Shown piece by piece: positions 55,099-62,699 of a DNA stretch of 64,000 nt. How positions within the stretch are numbered: position 1 is the first letter of the stretch; every line of letters starts with the position of its first letter. The position numbers and the translations under genes were made by a program. The notes under the pieces were generated by a model. The model was not told the origin of the DNA, searched no databases, and saw only the letters and a program-made list of their open reading frames with translations. Origin of the DNA: an uncultured Prevotellaceae bacterium (GTDB taxonomy: Bacteria; Bacteroidota; Bacteroidia; Bacteroidales; Bacteroidaceae); contig ONLU01000004.1 in NCBI GenBank assembly GCA_900318795.1, forward strand, positions 41,689-105,688, read 5' to 3'.

Positions 55099-55127
55099 AA
55101 GCCGCACTCTGTCATCGAGTACGGCTT
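55099..55127 (-). terminator. rpsT terminator
   Basis: aagccg-c-actc pairs with gagt-a-cggctt; on the minus strand the stem is followed by TTTATTTTTTATAAAAAA. Confidence 0.8.
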
Positions 55128-55149
55128 CTTATGCATTGGGTAAATACTC

Positions 55150-55404
55150 TTATCCCAGTTTGCTGATGTGCTGAGCAAGGCTTGACTTCAGGTTAGCAGC
55201 CTTGTTCTTGTGGATGATGTTGGTCTTAGCCAACTTGTCCAGCATCTTCTGTACTTTGGGGTACAGGGCTGTTGCCTCTTCCTTGTTGGTCATAGCACGA
55301 AGCTTGCGAACGGCATTGCGCATCGTCTTTGCATAGTAGTGATTGTGCTCTGCCTTTTTCTTGTCCTGACGAATTCTCTTCAGGGATGATTTGTGGTTTG
55401 CCAT
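55150..55404 (-). CDS. rpsT: 30S ribosomal protein S20
   Basis: The 84-residue lysine-rich protein begins [17 protein letters not shown], then [10 protein letters not shown] and [19 protein letters not shown], the standard S20 sequence. It binds 16S rRNA in the small subunit. It follows tRNA-Glu on the same strand; no clear separate -7 box is seen between them, so the two may be co-transcribed. Confidence 0.97.
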   Translation of the reverse strand: MANHKSSLKRIRQDKKKAEHNHYYAKTMRNAVRKLRAMTNKEEATALYPKVQKMLDKLAKTNIIHKNKAANLKSSLAQHISKLG

Positions 55405-55474
55405 TTTAATTTTGAATTTAAATTTTTAATTGTACTTAAAGCTTATGGGTCTTGCGCCTTGTCTGGCTGCCCTG

Positions 55475-55499
55475 GGCGGACTCCGAAGAGCCCTCCGCC
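55475..55499 (-). other. stable hairpin in the rpsT leader
   Basis: On the minus strand GGCGGA and TCCGCC close a stem with an inner CTC-TTCG-GAG (UUCG tetraloop). No U run follows, so it is more likely an RNA-processing or control structure between tRNA-Glu and rpsT than a terminator. Confidence 0.6.
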
Positions 55500-55551
55500 A
55501 CCTTTTCCAATCAAATGGTAGCACTTGGCTGTGCAGATGACGGATTTAATG

Positions 55552-55623
55552 TAGTCCCTAGGAGAGTCGAACTCCTCTTTAGAGAATGAAAATCTCTCGT
55601 CCTAACCGATAGACGAAGGGACC
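55552..55623 (-). tRNA. tRNA-Glu (UUC)
   Basis: The minus strand folds as a standard cloverleaf of 72 nt without encoded CCA. The acceptor GGTCCCT pairs with AGGGACT (one G-U). The D arm is GTCTATCGGTTAGGAC. The anticodon stem AGAGA/TCTCT has loop TTTTCAT (anticodon TTC). The T arm is AGGAG-TTCGACT-CTCCT. Confidence 0.95.
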
Positions 55624-55642
55624 AGCCTTCTTAAAGCGGGTG

Positions 55643-55650
55643 CAAAGGTA
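55643..55650 (-). promoter_or_regulatory. -7 box for tRNA-Glu (and perhaps rpsT)
   Basis: TACCTTTG on the minus strand, 19 bp before the tRNA 5' end. Confidence 0.7.
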
Positions 55651-55767
55651 CGTGTTTTTTTTGACTTTGGACTTCAATCTGTGAACTTTATGAGGGTATT
55701 TAAGTATATTTAACACTATTAACCTCGAAAAGTTCTATGATTCCAGCTCTTTGTGCAGAGATTTTAG

Positions 55768-55775
55768 TACCTTTG
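55768..55775 (+). promoter_or_regulatory. -7 box for recO
   Basis: TACCTTTG ends 5 bp before the recO ATG at 55781, so the message would have almost no leader. Confidence 0.65.
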
Positions 55776-55780
55776 CCCTC

Positions 55781-56509
55781 ATGTTGGTAACTACAGAAGC
55801 TATTGTGCTCCATGCGCTGAAGTATGGTGAGACCAGGGTCATCGTTGATGTGTTCACGAAGACTGCCGGTCGTGTGTCGCTGATTGCTTCTTTGCCCAAA
55901 ACGCAGAAGGCTCGTCTGAAGAAACAGTATTTCCAGCCCATGACGCTTCTTGAAATCACTTACGAGGAACACCAGCGGGTACAGTTGCAAAAGCTGAAAG
56001 ATGCCCGTCTGCTGACGGCTTGGTCGACCATACCTTTCCAGGCTGACAAGTTGGCACTGGCGTTGTTCTCTGCCGAGTTTCTGTATTATGCCTTACGCTC
56101 TGAGCAGCGGGACGAATTGCTGTTCCAGTTTATCAGTGACTCCATGCTGTGGCTCGATGCTGCATCACAGGGGTATGCCAATTTCCACCTGGTGTTCCTG
56201 ATGCGACTCTCCAGGTTCTTGGGTTTCTACCCTAACTTGGACGACTACCGACCGGGTTATGTCTTCGATTTGCGGGCTGGTAGTTTTATGGGAACGGCAC
56301 CCCTGCACCATGATTTCCTGTCTGCCGGGGAGGCACAGCGCATTCAGTTGCTCATGCGTATGAACTTTCCTACGATGCATCTCTATCGGCTGTCGCGTCA
56401 TGACCGCAACCGCATCGTCACGGTGCTGCTGGCCTTTTATCGCCTGCATATTCCCCAATTCCCTGAACTTAAGAGTCTTCAGGTCTTGCAAGAATTGTGG
56501 AACGATTGA
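55781..56509 (+). CDS. recO: DNA repair protein RecO
   Basis: The start MLVTTEAIVLHALKYGE at 55781 is the usual RecO N-terminus; 242 residues. An OB-fold N-terminal domain (IVDVFTKTAGRVSLIA, KARLKKQYFQPMTLLEI) is followed by the helical C-terminal domain (FLMRLSRFLGFYPNL, FDLRAGSF). It helps RecR load RecA at gaps. The zinc-finger cysteines found in some RecO proteins are absent, as is common in this phylum. Confidence 0.92.
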   Translation: MLVTTEAIVLHALKYGETRVIVDVFTKTAGRVSLIASLPKTQKARLKKQYFQPMTLLEITYEEHQRVQLQKLKDARLLTAWSTIPFQADKLALALFSAEFLYYALRSEQRDELLFQFISDSMLWLDAASQGYANFHLVFLMRLSRFLGFYPNLDDYRPGYVFDLRAGSFMGTAPLHHDFLSAGEAQRIQLLMRMNFPTMHLYRLSRHDRNRIVTVLLAFYRLHIPQFPELKSLQVLQELWND

Positions 56510-56551
56510 CCTATTATTTATGAAGAAAGTCGTAAGGTTTTTACCGAAAAA

Positions 56552-56583
56552 TTTGGTCGTTTCATGGAAAGTCACTACCTTTG
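56552..56583 (+). promoter_or_regulatory. promoter of the cobalamin riboswitch transcript
   Basis: TTTG (56552-56555), 20 bp, TACCTTTG (56576-56583), 43 bp after the recO stop. A small hairpin (gcatac-ggaa-gtatgc, 56589-56604) forms the RNA 5' end. Confidence 0.75.
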
Positions 56584-56605
56584 CATCCGCATACGGAAGT
56601 ATGCC

Positions 56606-56803
56606 CATGAAGGTTCGCTTAGCCGCGATTAATTGGGAATGGGGTGTGAATCCCCGACTGTCCCGCAGCTGTGAGCTCTGTTATGGCTCTGAAGCACGCT
56701 AGCCATTGTCGTATTGACGAGAAGGCGCCTCGGAGTAGAGCAAAGTCAGAAGACCAGCCTTTGATTGGTAAACACCCTGCAACCTCGATGTAAGGATGCA
56801 GCG
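56606..56803 (+). promoter_or_regulatory. cobalamin (B12) riboswitch
   Basis: The core matches the B12-box class: GGGAATGGGGTGTGAATCCC, then CGACTGTCCCGCAGCTGTGA, a variable arm, and the conserved 3' AAGTCAGAAGACCAGCC. A downstream hairpin (ctgca/tgcag around 56777-56803) could be the regulatory stem that kisses the core loop. Such riboswitches switch off btuB or cobalamin genes when B12 is abundant. Here only a 30-codon ORF follows before the opposite-strand murF. Confidence 0.9.
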
Positions 56804-56823
56804 GACCACTGAAGACTGTTTTA

Positions 56824-56916
56824 ATGGAAATGCGTAACCCTTTTTTGGTTACGGTTAACATACGTGTATTATTATATAGTAGGAAGAGATGTTGTCGTGA
56901 GACAGCATCTCTTTAG
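56824..56916 (+). CDS. short ORF downstream of the riboswitch
   Basis: ATG at 56824 opens 30 codons (MEMRNPFLVTVNIRVLLYSR, then KRCCRETASL). There is no signal peptide and no recognised family. It may be a remnant of a lost target gene, a leader peptide, or not translated. The perfect hairpin cgtaacc/ggttacg at 56833-56853 lies inside it. Confidence 0.25.
   Translation: MEMRNPFLVTVNIRVLLYSRKRCCRETASL
56884..56913. terminator. strong hairpin between riboswitch unit and murF
   Basis: aagagatgttgtc / gacagcatctctt, 13 bp with one G-U and a GTGA loop. No long U run on either strand. It probably ends both converging transcripts. Confidence 0.6.
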
Positions 56917-56943
56917 TTCGATGATATGCTCTTCCGTGTGTGG

Positions 56944-58278
56944 CTACAGCAGGGGAGGCAATTCGTACAGGTGGGTCGAGTTGCTGCCCTTGATGAGGAT
57001 GGTCAAACCCTCGGGCTGATGCCGGGTCAGCTCCTGCTTGACTTCTTCTACGTCGGCAAAGGTGCGGAACGGAGCGTTGGCTTTCTGAAATTCGGCACCT
57101 ACCAGCCACACCTCGTCAAAGTGCGACTCTTCCAGCATCTGGACTACTTTCCGGTGTTCCTCTTGTGAGACGTCGCCCAACTCGCCCATCATGCCCAGAA
57201 TAGCCATCTTGCGGGGTGCCTCAACCAGACGGAAATTGTCAATGGCGGCTTTCATGCTCGACGGATTGGCATTGTAGGCATCTACGATGAGGCTGTTCTT
57301 TGTTGTTTTCGTCAGCTGTGAGCGGTTGTTGGTGGGCACATAGTTTTCCAACGCATGGTTGATATGCTCGAAGGGGACATTATTGACATAGCCTACGATA
57401 ATGGCTGCCAGCAGGTTGTCTAGGTTGTAGGCACCAATGAGGTGCGTCTTCACCTCCATCCAGTCGCTCTGGTAGTGGGCTTCATGGTCCTGTTCGCGCC
57501 AGCGGAAGGTCAGGAATGGGTCGCATCTGACCACCTCGCCACGTATCAGGATGTCCTCAGAGTCGCCCTGACCATAGTAGTAGACGTCAGGTTCTTGATT
57601 GTTGGCAGCACTCCTTTCGCTGATCATCTGCATCAGGTGTTCGTTGTCGCGATTGACGAAGACGGGACACTCGTGCTCAAGCAGAAAGTCGTACAACTCG
57701 CCTTTGGTCTTGCATACCCCCTCAAACGATCCAAAGCCCTGCAGGTGGGCGCGGCCTACATTGGTGATCAGTCCGCACGTAGGCTCGCAGGTCTCTACCA
57801 GGGTCTTGATGTCGCCAGGATGCGAGGCTCCCATCTCCACCACAGCGATGTCGTAGCTGTCGTTCAGACGGAACAGCGTCTTGGGCACTCCCACATCGTT
57901 GTTGAAGTTGCCCTCCGTAGCCATCACGTCGTATTCTTCAGCCAGCACGGAGCGTATCAGCTCCTTAGTGGTTGTCTTGCCGTTGGTACCTGTGATGCCT
58001 ATGACGGGCAGTAGGAACTGGCGGCGATGCTCACGAGCCAGGTCCTTGAATGTCTGCAGGCAGTCATCCACGAGGATGATGCGTTCGTCCGTCTTGTGTT
58101 CTTCTTCGTCAACGATGGCGTAGGCACAGCCTTTCTCCAGTGCTTGCTGGGCAAACTGGTTGCCGTTGAATGACGCTCCTTTCAGAGCGAGGAAGATGCT
58201 GCCCTCAGGACAGTTGCGCGAGTCTGTCGTGATGACAGGGTGCTGCTGGTATAACTGGTATAGTTCCTTGATATTCAT
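56944..58278 (-). CDS. murF: UDP-N-acetylmuramoyl-tripeptide:D-alanyl-D-alanine ligase
   Basis: The 444-residue protein has the Mur ligase order: an N-terminal UDP-binding domain (VITTDSRNCPEGSIFLALKG), the ATP-binding GTNGKTT loop at 97-103, MGASHPGDI and TNVGRAHLQGFGS. The C-terminal domain has VDAYNANPSSMKAAI. It adds D-Ala-D-Ala to the UDP-MurNAc-tripeptide. It starts 18 bp after the vanX-like gene on the same strand. Confidence 0.97.
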   Translation of the reverse strand: MNIKELYQLYQQHPVITTDSRNCPEGSIFLALKGASFNGNQFAQQALEKGCAYAIVDEEEHKTDERIILVDDCLQTFKDLAREHRRQFLLPVIGITGTNGKTTTKELIRSVLAEEYDVMATEGNFNNDVGVPKTLFRLNDSYDIAVVEMGASHPGDIKTLVETCEPTCGLITNVGRAHLQGFGSFEGVCKTKGELYDFLLEHECPVFVNRDNEHLMQMISERSAANNQEPDVYYYGQGDSEDILIRGEVVRCDPFLTFRWREQDHEAHYQSDWMEVKTHLIGAYNLDNLLAAIIVGYVNNVPFEHINHALENYVPTNNRSQLTKTTKNSLIVDAYNANPSSMKAAIDNFRLVEAPRKMAILGMMGELGDVSQEEHRKVVQMLEESHFDEVWLVGAEFQKANAPFRTFADVEEVKQELTRHQPEGLTILIKGSNSTHLYELPPLL

Positions 58279-58296
58279 ATATGCTTGGTAATTTCT

Positions 58297-59088
58297 TTAT
58301 TTCTGTTTGACAGGAAAATTAAAATAGGTGTCTGGGAAGGGTTCGTCCTTCAGGGTGAAGTGCCACCATTCTGTCGGGAAAGGTTTGAAACCATGGGCCA
58401 GCATGGCTTTGCGCAGTATCATCCGGTGGGCAAACTGCTCGGCAGTAATGCTACGCCCTTTGGGCGACACCTGGTTGTCGCCTGTATACTCTCCTGTGTC
58501 GGGATTGCCGCAGAAATCGGGATGGCTCTCCGGCCCGAACCAGTCGAAGATGCCACCCATGTCGAGTTCCTTCTCCGTATTCATGTCGAATAGGGTCAGG
58601 TCTATCGTGGAACCGCGTGTGTGACAGCTCTTTTTCGCAATGTATTCCTGCTTGAAGAGGATGCTCTTGTCGAGGTCGGGATAGAAGTAGGACTTCATCT
58701 CTGTCGCTGACAGGTCAGAGGCCCATCGTACAAAGTGGTCTACGGCTTTCTGCGGGCGGTAGGCATCATATATCTTTAGTCGGTAGCCATGTGCCTTCAT
58801 GTCGTCGCTGACTGCCTTCAGAGAGTCGGCAGCCGCCTTGGTCAAAAGCGCAATGGGCTGTTCGTAACCGTCAATGCGCTGACCTGCGAAGTTGTAGGTG
58901 CTGAAATAGCGTATTTCGAGAATGACGTCAGGCACCACGTCCGTCAGCGTCACAAACTGGCTGTTGTCGTCATTCGCGCTGACGGCAACAGCAGTGTTCT
59001 CCTTTTTGCAGTTGTGTCCTTTGGCTACCCACATGCAGCCAATGACGATAAGAACAGCTGCAATGCCTCCCAGAATATACTTTTTCAT
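58297..59088 (-). CDS. VanX-type D-alanyl-D-alanine dipeptidase, membrane-anchored
   Basis: The start MKKYILGGIAAVL at 59088 gives 263 residues. A lipobox-like VIGC (Cys18) suggests a lipoprotein on the periplasmic side. The M15D zinc motifs SCHTRGSTIDLTLF (SxHxxGxxxD) and EWWHF, plus YDAYRPQKAVDHF, are conserved. It should hydrolyse free D-Ala-D-Ala, as in DdpX recycling. Vancomycin resistance is not implied, since no vanH/vanA genes are nearby. It shares an operon with murF; the promoter -7 box is at 59120-59113. Confidence 0.9.
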   Translation of the reverse strand: MKKYILGGIAAVLIVIGCMWVAKGHNCKKENTAVAVSANDDNSQFVTLTDVVPDVILEIRYFSTYNFAGQRIDGYEQPIALLTKAAADSLKAVSDDMKAHGYRLKIYDAYRPQKAVDHFVRWASDLSATEMKSYFYPDLDKSILFKQEYIAKKSCHTRGSTIDLTLFDMNTEKELDMGGIFDWFGPESHPDFCGNPDTGEYTGDNQVSPKGRSITAEQFAHRMILRKAMLAHGFKPFPTEWWHFTLKDEPFPDTYFNFPVKQK

Positions 59089-59112
59089 ATGTCCTATTTG
59101 AGAATTTGAATG

Positions 59113-59120
59113 CAAAGGTA
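59113..59120 (-). promoter_or_regulatory. -7 box for the vanX-murF operon
   Basis: TACCTTTG on the minus strand, 24 bp before the ATG at 59088. Confidence 0.7.
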
Positions 59121-59239
59121 CGAAAAGTCGAGAGCAAAACAAAAGAATCTTTTCTTTTTTTTATTTCCGACATGCAGGTGATTGGGGGATTTCCCCATAT
59201 AACTTTAGGGAAAAGCTCCTTCCAAATAGGAATAATCTT

Positions 59240-59270
59240 TTTGAAACCTTATGAAATCAACCTACCTTTG
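59240..59270 (+). promoter_or_regulatory. promoter of the small HMA-like gene
   Basis: TTTG (59240-59243), 19 bp, TACCTTTG (59263-59270); a good purine-rich RBS ataggag lies at 59308-59314. Confidence 0.7.
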
Positions 59271-59322
59271 CAGTGTGATTAAGAAACAAATGTCTAACAA
59301 TTAAAAGATAGGAGATTTGAAT

Positions 59323-59706
59323 ATGGAGAAGACAATGAATAAGGTGATTGCAGCTACGATGATGGCTATCACATTAGCAATGCCGGCAATGGCAGGTAAT
59401 AAGAAGTATGCCAACAACAGGAACACCACAGTTGTTGTAGTGACGAACGACAAGAAGGCATCGCACTTTGATCAGGTTGACAAGAAGCTTTCTCACTTTG
59501 ACAACCACAGACAAGCCTATCGTCCTGACGTGAAAGCCTGCACCTTCAAAGTGAGCCGCCATGACTCTCCCCAAAAGGTTGTAGCGAAGGCTGAGCGCAT
59601 GAGAGGCGTTATGGAGACGAAGTGGAATCCCCGCACTCGCGAACTGACTGTCTTCTACGATGCAAAAGTAACATCACCCCGTCATATCATGCATTTCATG
59701 TCATGA
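59323..59706 (+). CDS. small exported protein with an HMA-like fold lacking the metal motif
   Basis: The ATG at 59323 (MEKTMNKVIAAT) follows a clear RBS; 127 residues. A signal peptide ends at AMAG. The last 60 residues (FKVSRHDSPQKVVAKAERM, RGVMETKWNPRTRELTVFYD) have the beta-alpha-beta-beta-alpha-beta rhythm of heavy-metal-associated domains. The CxxC metal site is absent. Histidines are frequent (SHFDQ, SHFDNH, RHIMHFMS), so metal binding by another route is possible but unproven. Monocistronic, with promoter and terminator. Confidence 0.75.
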   Translation: MEKTMNKVIAATMMAITLAMPAMAGNKKYANNRNTTVVVVTNDKKASHFDQVDKKLSHFDNHRQAYRPDVKACTFKVSRHDSPQKVVAKAERMRGVMETKWNPRTRELTVFYDAKVTSPRHIMHFMS

Positions 59707-59722
59707 TTCTCAACACAAATTA

Positions 59723-59757
59723 AAAAGAGAGGCATCCCCACCGGTTGCCTCCCTTTT
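59723..59757 (+). terminator. terminator of the HMA-like gene
   Basis: aaaagagaggca / tgcctccctttt with one mismatch, followed by a short T run. Confidence 0.7.
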
Positions 59758-59986
59758 CTTTGTCCGTTGGACACAAAAGGGCACATAGGTGACAGACTCC
59801 TTTGTGCCTTTGTTCCGAGATGAAATGATTACTAAATCAAAAAGAACGTTCTCTTTAGGCGCGATGGCATCAGGTTTTTTCGTTATTTGGCTGGTTTTTT
59901 TGCTTTGATTGATGGCCAAAATGCGATTTGCCTCTACTAACACTGCGTAAATAGAAGTGTATCAGTAGTTTGCGTAAAATCCTACA

Positions 59987-60052
59987 TCTACTAACCATCT
60001 ACTTATCCTCTACTAACCCTCTACCTACCTTCTACTAACCCTCTACTGCGTT
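59987..60052 (+). repeat. left phased array: six 11-bp units (three 22-bp iterons)
   Basis: Consecutive 11-mers begin with tctac at 59987, 59998, 60009, 60020, 60031 and 60042. Paired, they make three 22-bp direct repeats starting tctactaacc. A further copy of tctactaac lies apart at 59933. Confidence 0.9.
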
Positions 60053-60082
60053 GTCTGTCATGTAGAATAGCAGGTGGCAATT

Positions 60083-60148
60083 GTTCCCAGCCAGGAAACG
60101 GCTCGTTCCCAGGCAGGGAACAGACAGTTCCCGCCCTGGGAACAAATA
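60083..60148. repeat. three 22-bp repeats, each with a gttccc palindrome
   Basis: gttcccagccaggaaac, gttcccaggcagggaac and gttcccgccctgggaac start at 60083, 60105 and 60127, exactly 22 bp apart. The second and third have perfect 6-bp arms. Confidence 0.9.
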
Positions 60149-60186
60149 CTGGGCTTGGGTTCAGGCAAACGATACACCTGCAGTCC

Positions 60187-60249
60187 AATAACATGCCCTT
60201 ATTGCGGAATAACATGCCCTTATTGCAAAATAACATGCTCTTATTGCAC
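60187..60249. repeat. three tandem 21-bp repeats
   Basis: aataacatgcccttattgc plus two variable bases at 60187, 60208 and 60229 (one substitution in the third). Each has aataa/ttatt arms. Confidence 0.92.
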
Positions 60250-60297
60250 GATAAGGAACGCTTGTTCGGTTTGGAGAGATGTCATAGATATAATACA

Positions 60298-60352
60298 TGT
60301 TTAGTAGAGGGTAGGTAGAGGGTTAGTAGAGGTTTAGTAGAACTTAAATAGA
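60298..60352 (-). repeat. right phased array, inverted relative to the left one
   Basis: Five 11-mers ending gtaga or ataga at 60298-60352 are the reverse complement of the left motif. The 30 bp at 60303-60332 match the inverse of 60007-60036 with one mismatch. Confidence 0.9.
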
Positions 60353-60396
60353 GGTAAAAAGTTTGCTAAATAGTTGCGTAATACAAATAAAATCAG

Positions 60397-60404
60397 TATC
60401 TTTG
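60397..60404 (+). promoter_or_regulatory. -7 box for the VirE-like gene
   Basis: TATCTTTG, 13 bp before the ATG at 60418. Confidence 0.6.
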
Positions 60405-60417
60405 CAGAAAAAGTCAG

Positions 60418-62649
60418 ATGAATTTAGTAGAGGTAGAACTAAAAATTGAGAATATGAAGGTCAGTTTATTGAAATTATCGCGAAAAAAAGAGGTCATCAA
60501 GCGTGTGGAACTGTCGGATCTGGCAGAGATGATTCGTAAAAACCCGGAGGAGGAGAAGGTGTTCGACTTGCGGTTGAATTATCAGTTCTATAAACCCCAG
60601 CGACTGCCAAGCGGACAGATTACCCTTGACGACGAGAAGCATGTGGTGAACCTGCCGCGTATTCTCTTTGCGGCAGACAGCATGAACTACAAGGAGATGC
60701 AGAAAGGTCTGAAGTACAACGGACTGGCGGTGGTTGAGGTGAACGGGCTGAAGACGTACGAGGAAGCTGTCGGCGTCAGAAACCAGGCTGCGCGAATGGA
60801 CGAGACGCTGATGACTTTCCTGGGGGCATCGGGAAAGAGTGTGAAGATAGTCTGTCGGGGAGAACTATATCAGAAGGCTGATGGAAGAAGGCTGACGGAA
60901 GATGCAAGAGGTAAGAAGCAGGATGCAAGAGGGCAGGTGGCTGACGACAGGCTGCCTAAGAAAGAGGATGAGATACGGCAGTTCCACAAGAACCTGTACG
61001 AGACGGCGCGCAGGGCCTATCAGAACCAGTTCGGACTGGACATAGAATATCTGGAGCCGACATTGGAGCGGACGGTCTATTTGAGTGCCGACCCGGAGAT
61101 GTACTTCAACCCGGATGCCCGTCCCTTCAAGGCCGACTGCGAGAAGCACGACCAGCCGGAGCCGACACCCATCTCGTGGGAGAGTGACATGCTGATGCCC
61201 GGGCGCACCATTACGCGAACCTATCATTTCAACTGGCTGTTTATCCTGCGCGAGGTGCTGGGCGAGTATTTTGACTTGCCCGACGAGGACCGCCAGATGC
61301 AGCTGTTGCAGCAGATAGCCTGCAAGTCGCTGGAACAGGGCATCCCGTTGGCTCATGCGCAAGGCATGACGCTGGAGCATCCGCTGTTCCATAACGACCC
61401 GGACTTGGTGAAGAGCGTCTTTGCTACCACCTACGAGATTACGCTGATGGAGGACTATCGCAAGAAGTACAAGATGAAACCGCTGAAGAGTGTGCCCCAG
61501 GAGACGCTTCAGACCATGCGGACGGAGATTTTCCTCACTGCCAACTACGACTTGCGTAAGAATCTGATGACGGGCGTGGCTGAGTATCGCATGAAATACG
61601 CTGAGGACCAGACGTTTAAGCCGCTGACCGCAGAGGTGAGGAACGATATGACCATCGAGGCCCGCGAACAGGGACTGAAGTCGTGGGATCAGGATGTGAA
61701 CCGATTTATCGACTCCACCCGCATCGAACAGTATGACCCGGTGAACACCTGGCTCGACAAGTTGCCGGTGTGGGATGGGGTAGACCGCATCGGGCCGCTG
61801 GCTGCCAGAGTGCCTACTGACCAGCCGCACTGGGAGAAGTATCTCAGATACTGGCTGGTGGGTATGGTGGCACAATGGCGTGAGAGCGACAAGCAGCTGA
61901 CTGGCAATGCGTTGACGCCGCTGCTGATAGGTCGCCAGGGGTGTGGAAAGACGCGCTTCTGCAAGATTCTGCTGCCTCCAGAACTGCGCGACTATTACAA
62001 CGACAAGCTGAACTTCAAGAACGAGTTTGACCTGAACATCGCGCTGACCTCGTTTGCACTCATCAACATCGACGAGTTTGACAAGACGACTAACTCGCAG
62101 CAGATTGTACTGAAATACCTGCTGTCGTCGAGCGACGTGAAGTTCCGTCCGCCTTACGGCAAGACCATCAAGCAGTACAGGCGCTACACCTCGTTCATAG
62201 GCACCACCAACCAGCTGCAGCCGCTGGTGGACCCAACGGGTTCGCGCCGATTTGTCTGCGTGGGCATCCCGGCAGGCAAGAACATAGACTTCACGGACAA
62301 TCTGGACCATCGCCAGCTCTATGCTCAGGCCCTGTACCTCTTCAACCAAGGTGAGCGCTTCTGGCTGGACGATGACGAGATACAGACCCTGATAGAGGAG
62401 AATGTGCCTTACCAGCGTGCAGTCGATCTGGTGGAGATGATCAACGAGACCTTCCGCAAGCCAAAGGACGGCGAGGGCCGCTGGTGGGGTACCACGGAAA
62501 TCCTGTCCACCTTCGCCAGCCGCTATGCCTACTTCGATGCGAAAAGGGCGACACCTACCGTCCTGGGCAAGGCAATGAACAACTACCGCTTCAACTTCAA
62601 ACGTCGCATGCTGAACGGCTGCTCGGAATACTGGCTCTGCGAGAAATAA
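60418..62649 (+). CDS. BT4734/VirE-type P-loop protein (primase-helicase-like)
   Basis: The 743-residue protein has an N-terminal BT4734-like domain (about 1-150), a charged variable linker (DARGKKQDARGQ near 165) and a long helical middle. The C-terminal VirE/DUF3874-type P-loop NTPase has Walker A GRQGCGKT at 505-512, Walker B LINIDEFD ending at Asp552-Glu553, then FIGTTNQLQPLVDPTGSRRF. Such proteins occur in phage, plasmids and mobile islands and resemble replication initiators or helicases. A second ATG is at 60454. The first codons still contain the tagtagaggtaga motif of the upstream repeats. Confidence 0.85.
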   Translation: MNLVEVELKIENMKVSLLKLSRKKEVIKRVELSDLAEMIRKNPEEEKVFDLRLNYQFYKPQRLPSGQITLDDEKHVVNLPRILFAADSMNYKEMQKGLKYNGLAVVEVNGLKTYEEAVGVRNQAARMDETLMTFLGASGKSVKIVCRGELYQKADGRRLTEDARGKKQDARGQVADDRLPKKEDEIRQFHKNLYETARRAYQNQFGLDIEYLEPTLERTVYLSADPEMYFNPDARPFKADCEKHDQPEPTPISWESDMLMPGRTITRTYHFNWLFILREVLGEYFDLPDEDRQMQLLQQIACKSLEQGIPLAHAQGMTLEHPLFHNDPDLVKSVFATTYEITLMEDYRKKYKMKPLKSVPQETLQTMRTEIFLTANYDLRKNLMTGVAEYRMKYAEDQTFKPLTAEVRNDMTIEAREQGLKSWDQDVNRFIDSTRIEQYDPVNTWLDKLPVWDGVDRIGPLAARVPTDQPHWEKYLRYWLVGMVAQWRESDKQLTGNALTPLLIGRQGCGKTRFCKILLPPELRDYYNDKLNFKNEFDLNIALTSFALINIDEFDKTTNSQQIVLKYLLSSSDVKFRPPYGKTIKQYRRYTSFIGTTNQLQPLVDPTGSRRFVCVGIPAGKNIDFTDNLDHRQLYAQALYLFNQGERFWLDDDEIQTLIEENVPYQRAVDLVEMINETFRKPKDGEGRWWGTTEILSTFASRYAYFDAKRATPTVLGKAMNNYRFNFKRRMLNGCSEYWLCEK

Positions 62650-62699
62650 CAGTAGAAATAAAACAAAAAAGTTGGATTTCGTGCTATTTTTAGAAAAAA

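Noticed and set aside
58297-59088. Vancomycin-resistance determinant
   Set aside because: Only a VanX-type dipeptidase is present; no vanH, vanA/B ligase or two-component genes nearby, and murF is housekeeping.
59710-59943. 77-codon minus-strand frame in the gap before the repeat block
   Set aside because: No promoter, no RBS, and it runs into a terminator stem and the first repeat copy.
60021-60236. 71-codon minus-strand frame with repeated KGML segments
   Set aside because: Entirely composed of the 21-bp and 22-bp repeats; 21 and 66 being multiples of three keeps the frame open by chance.
59987-60249. CRISPR array
   Set aside because: Units are contiguous with no unique spacers and no cas genes are present.
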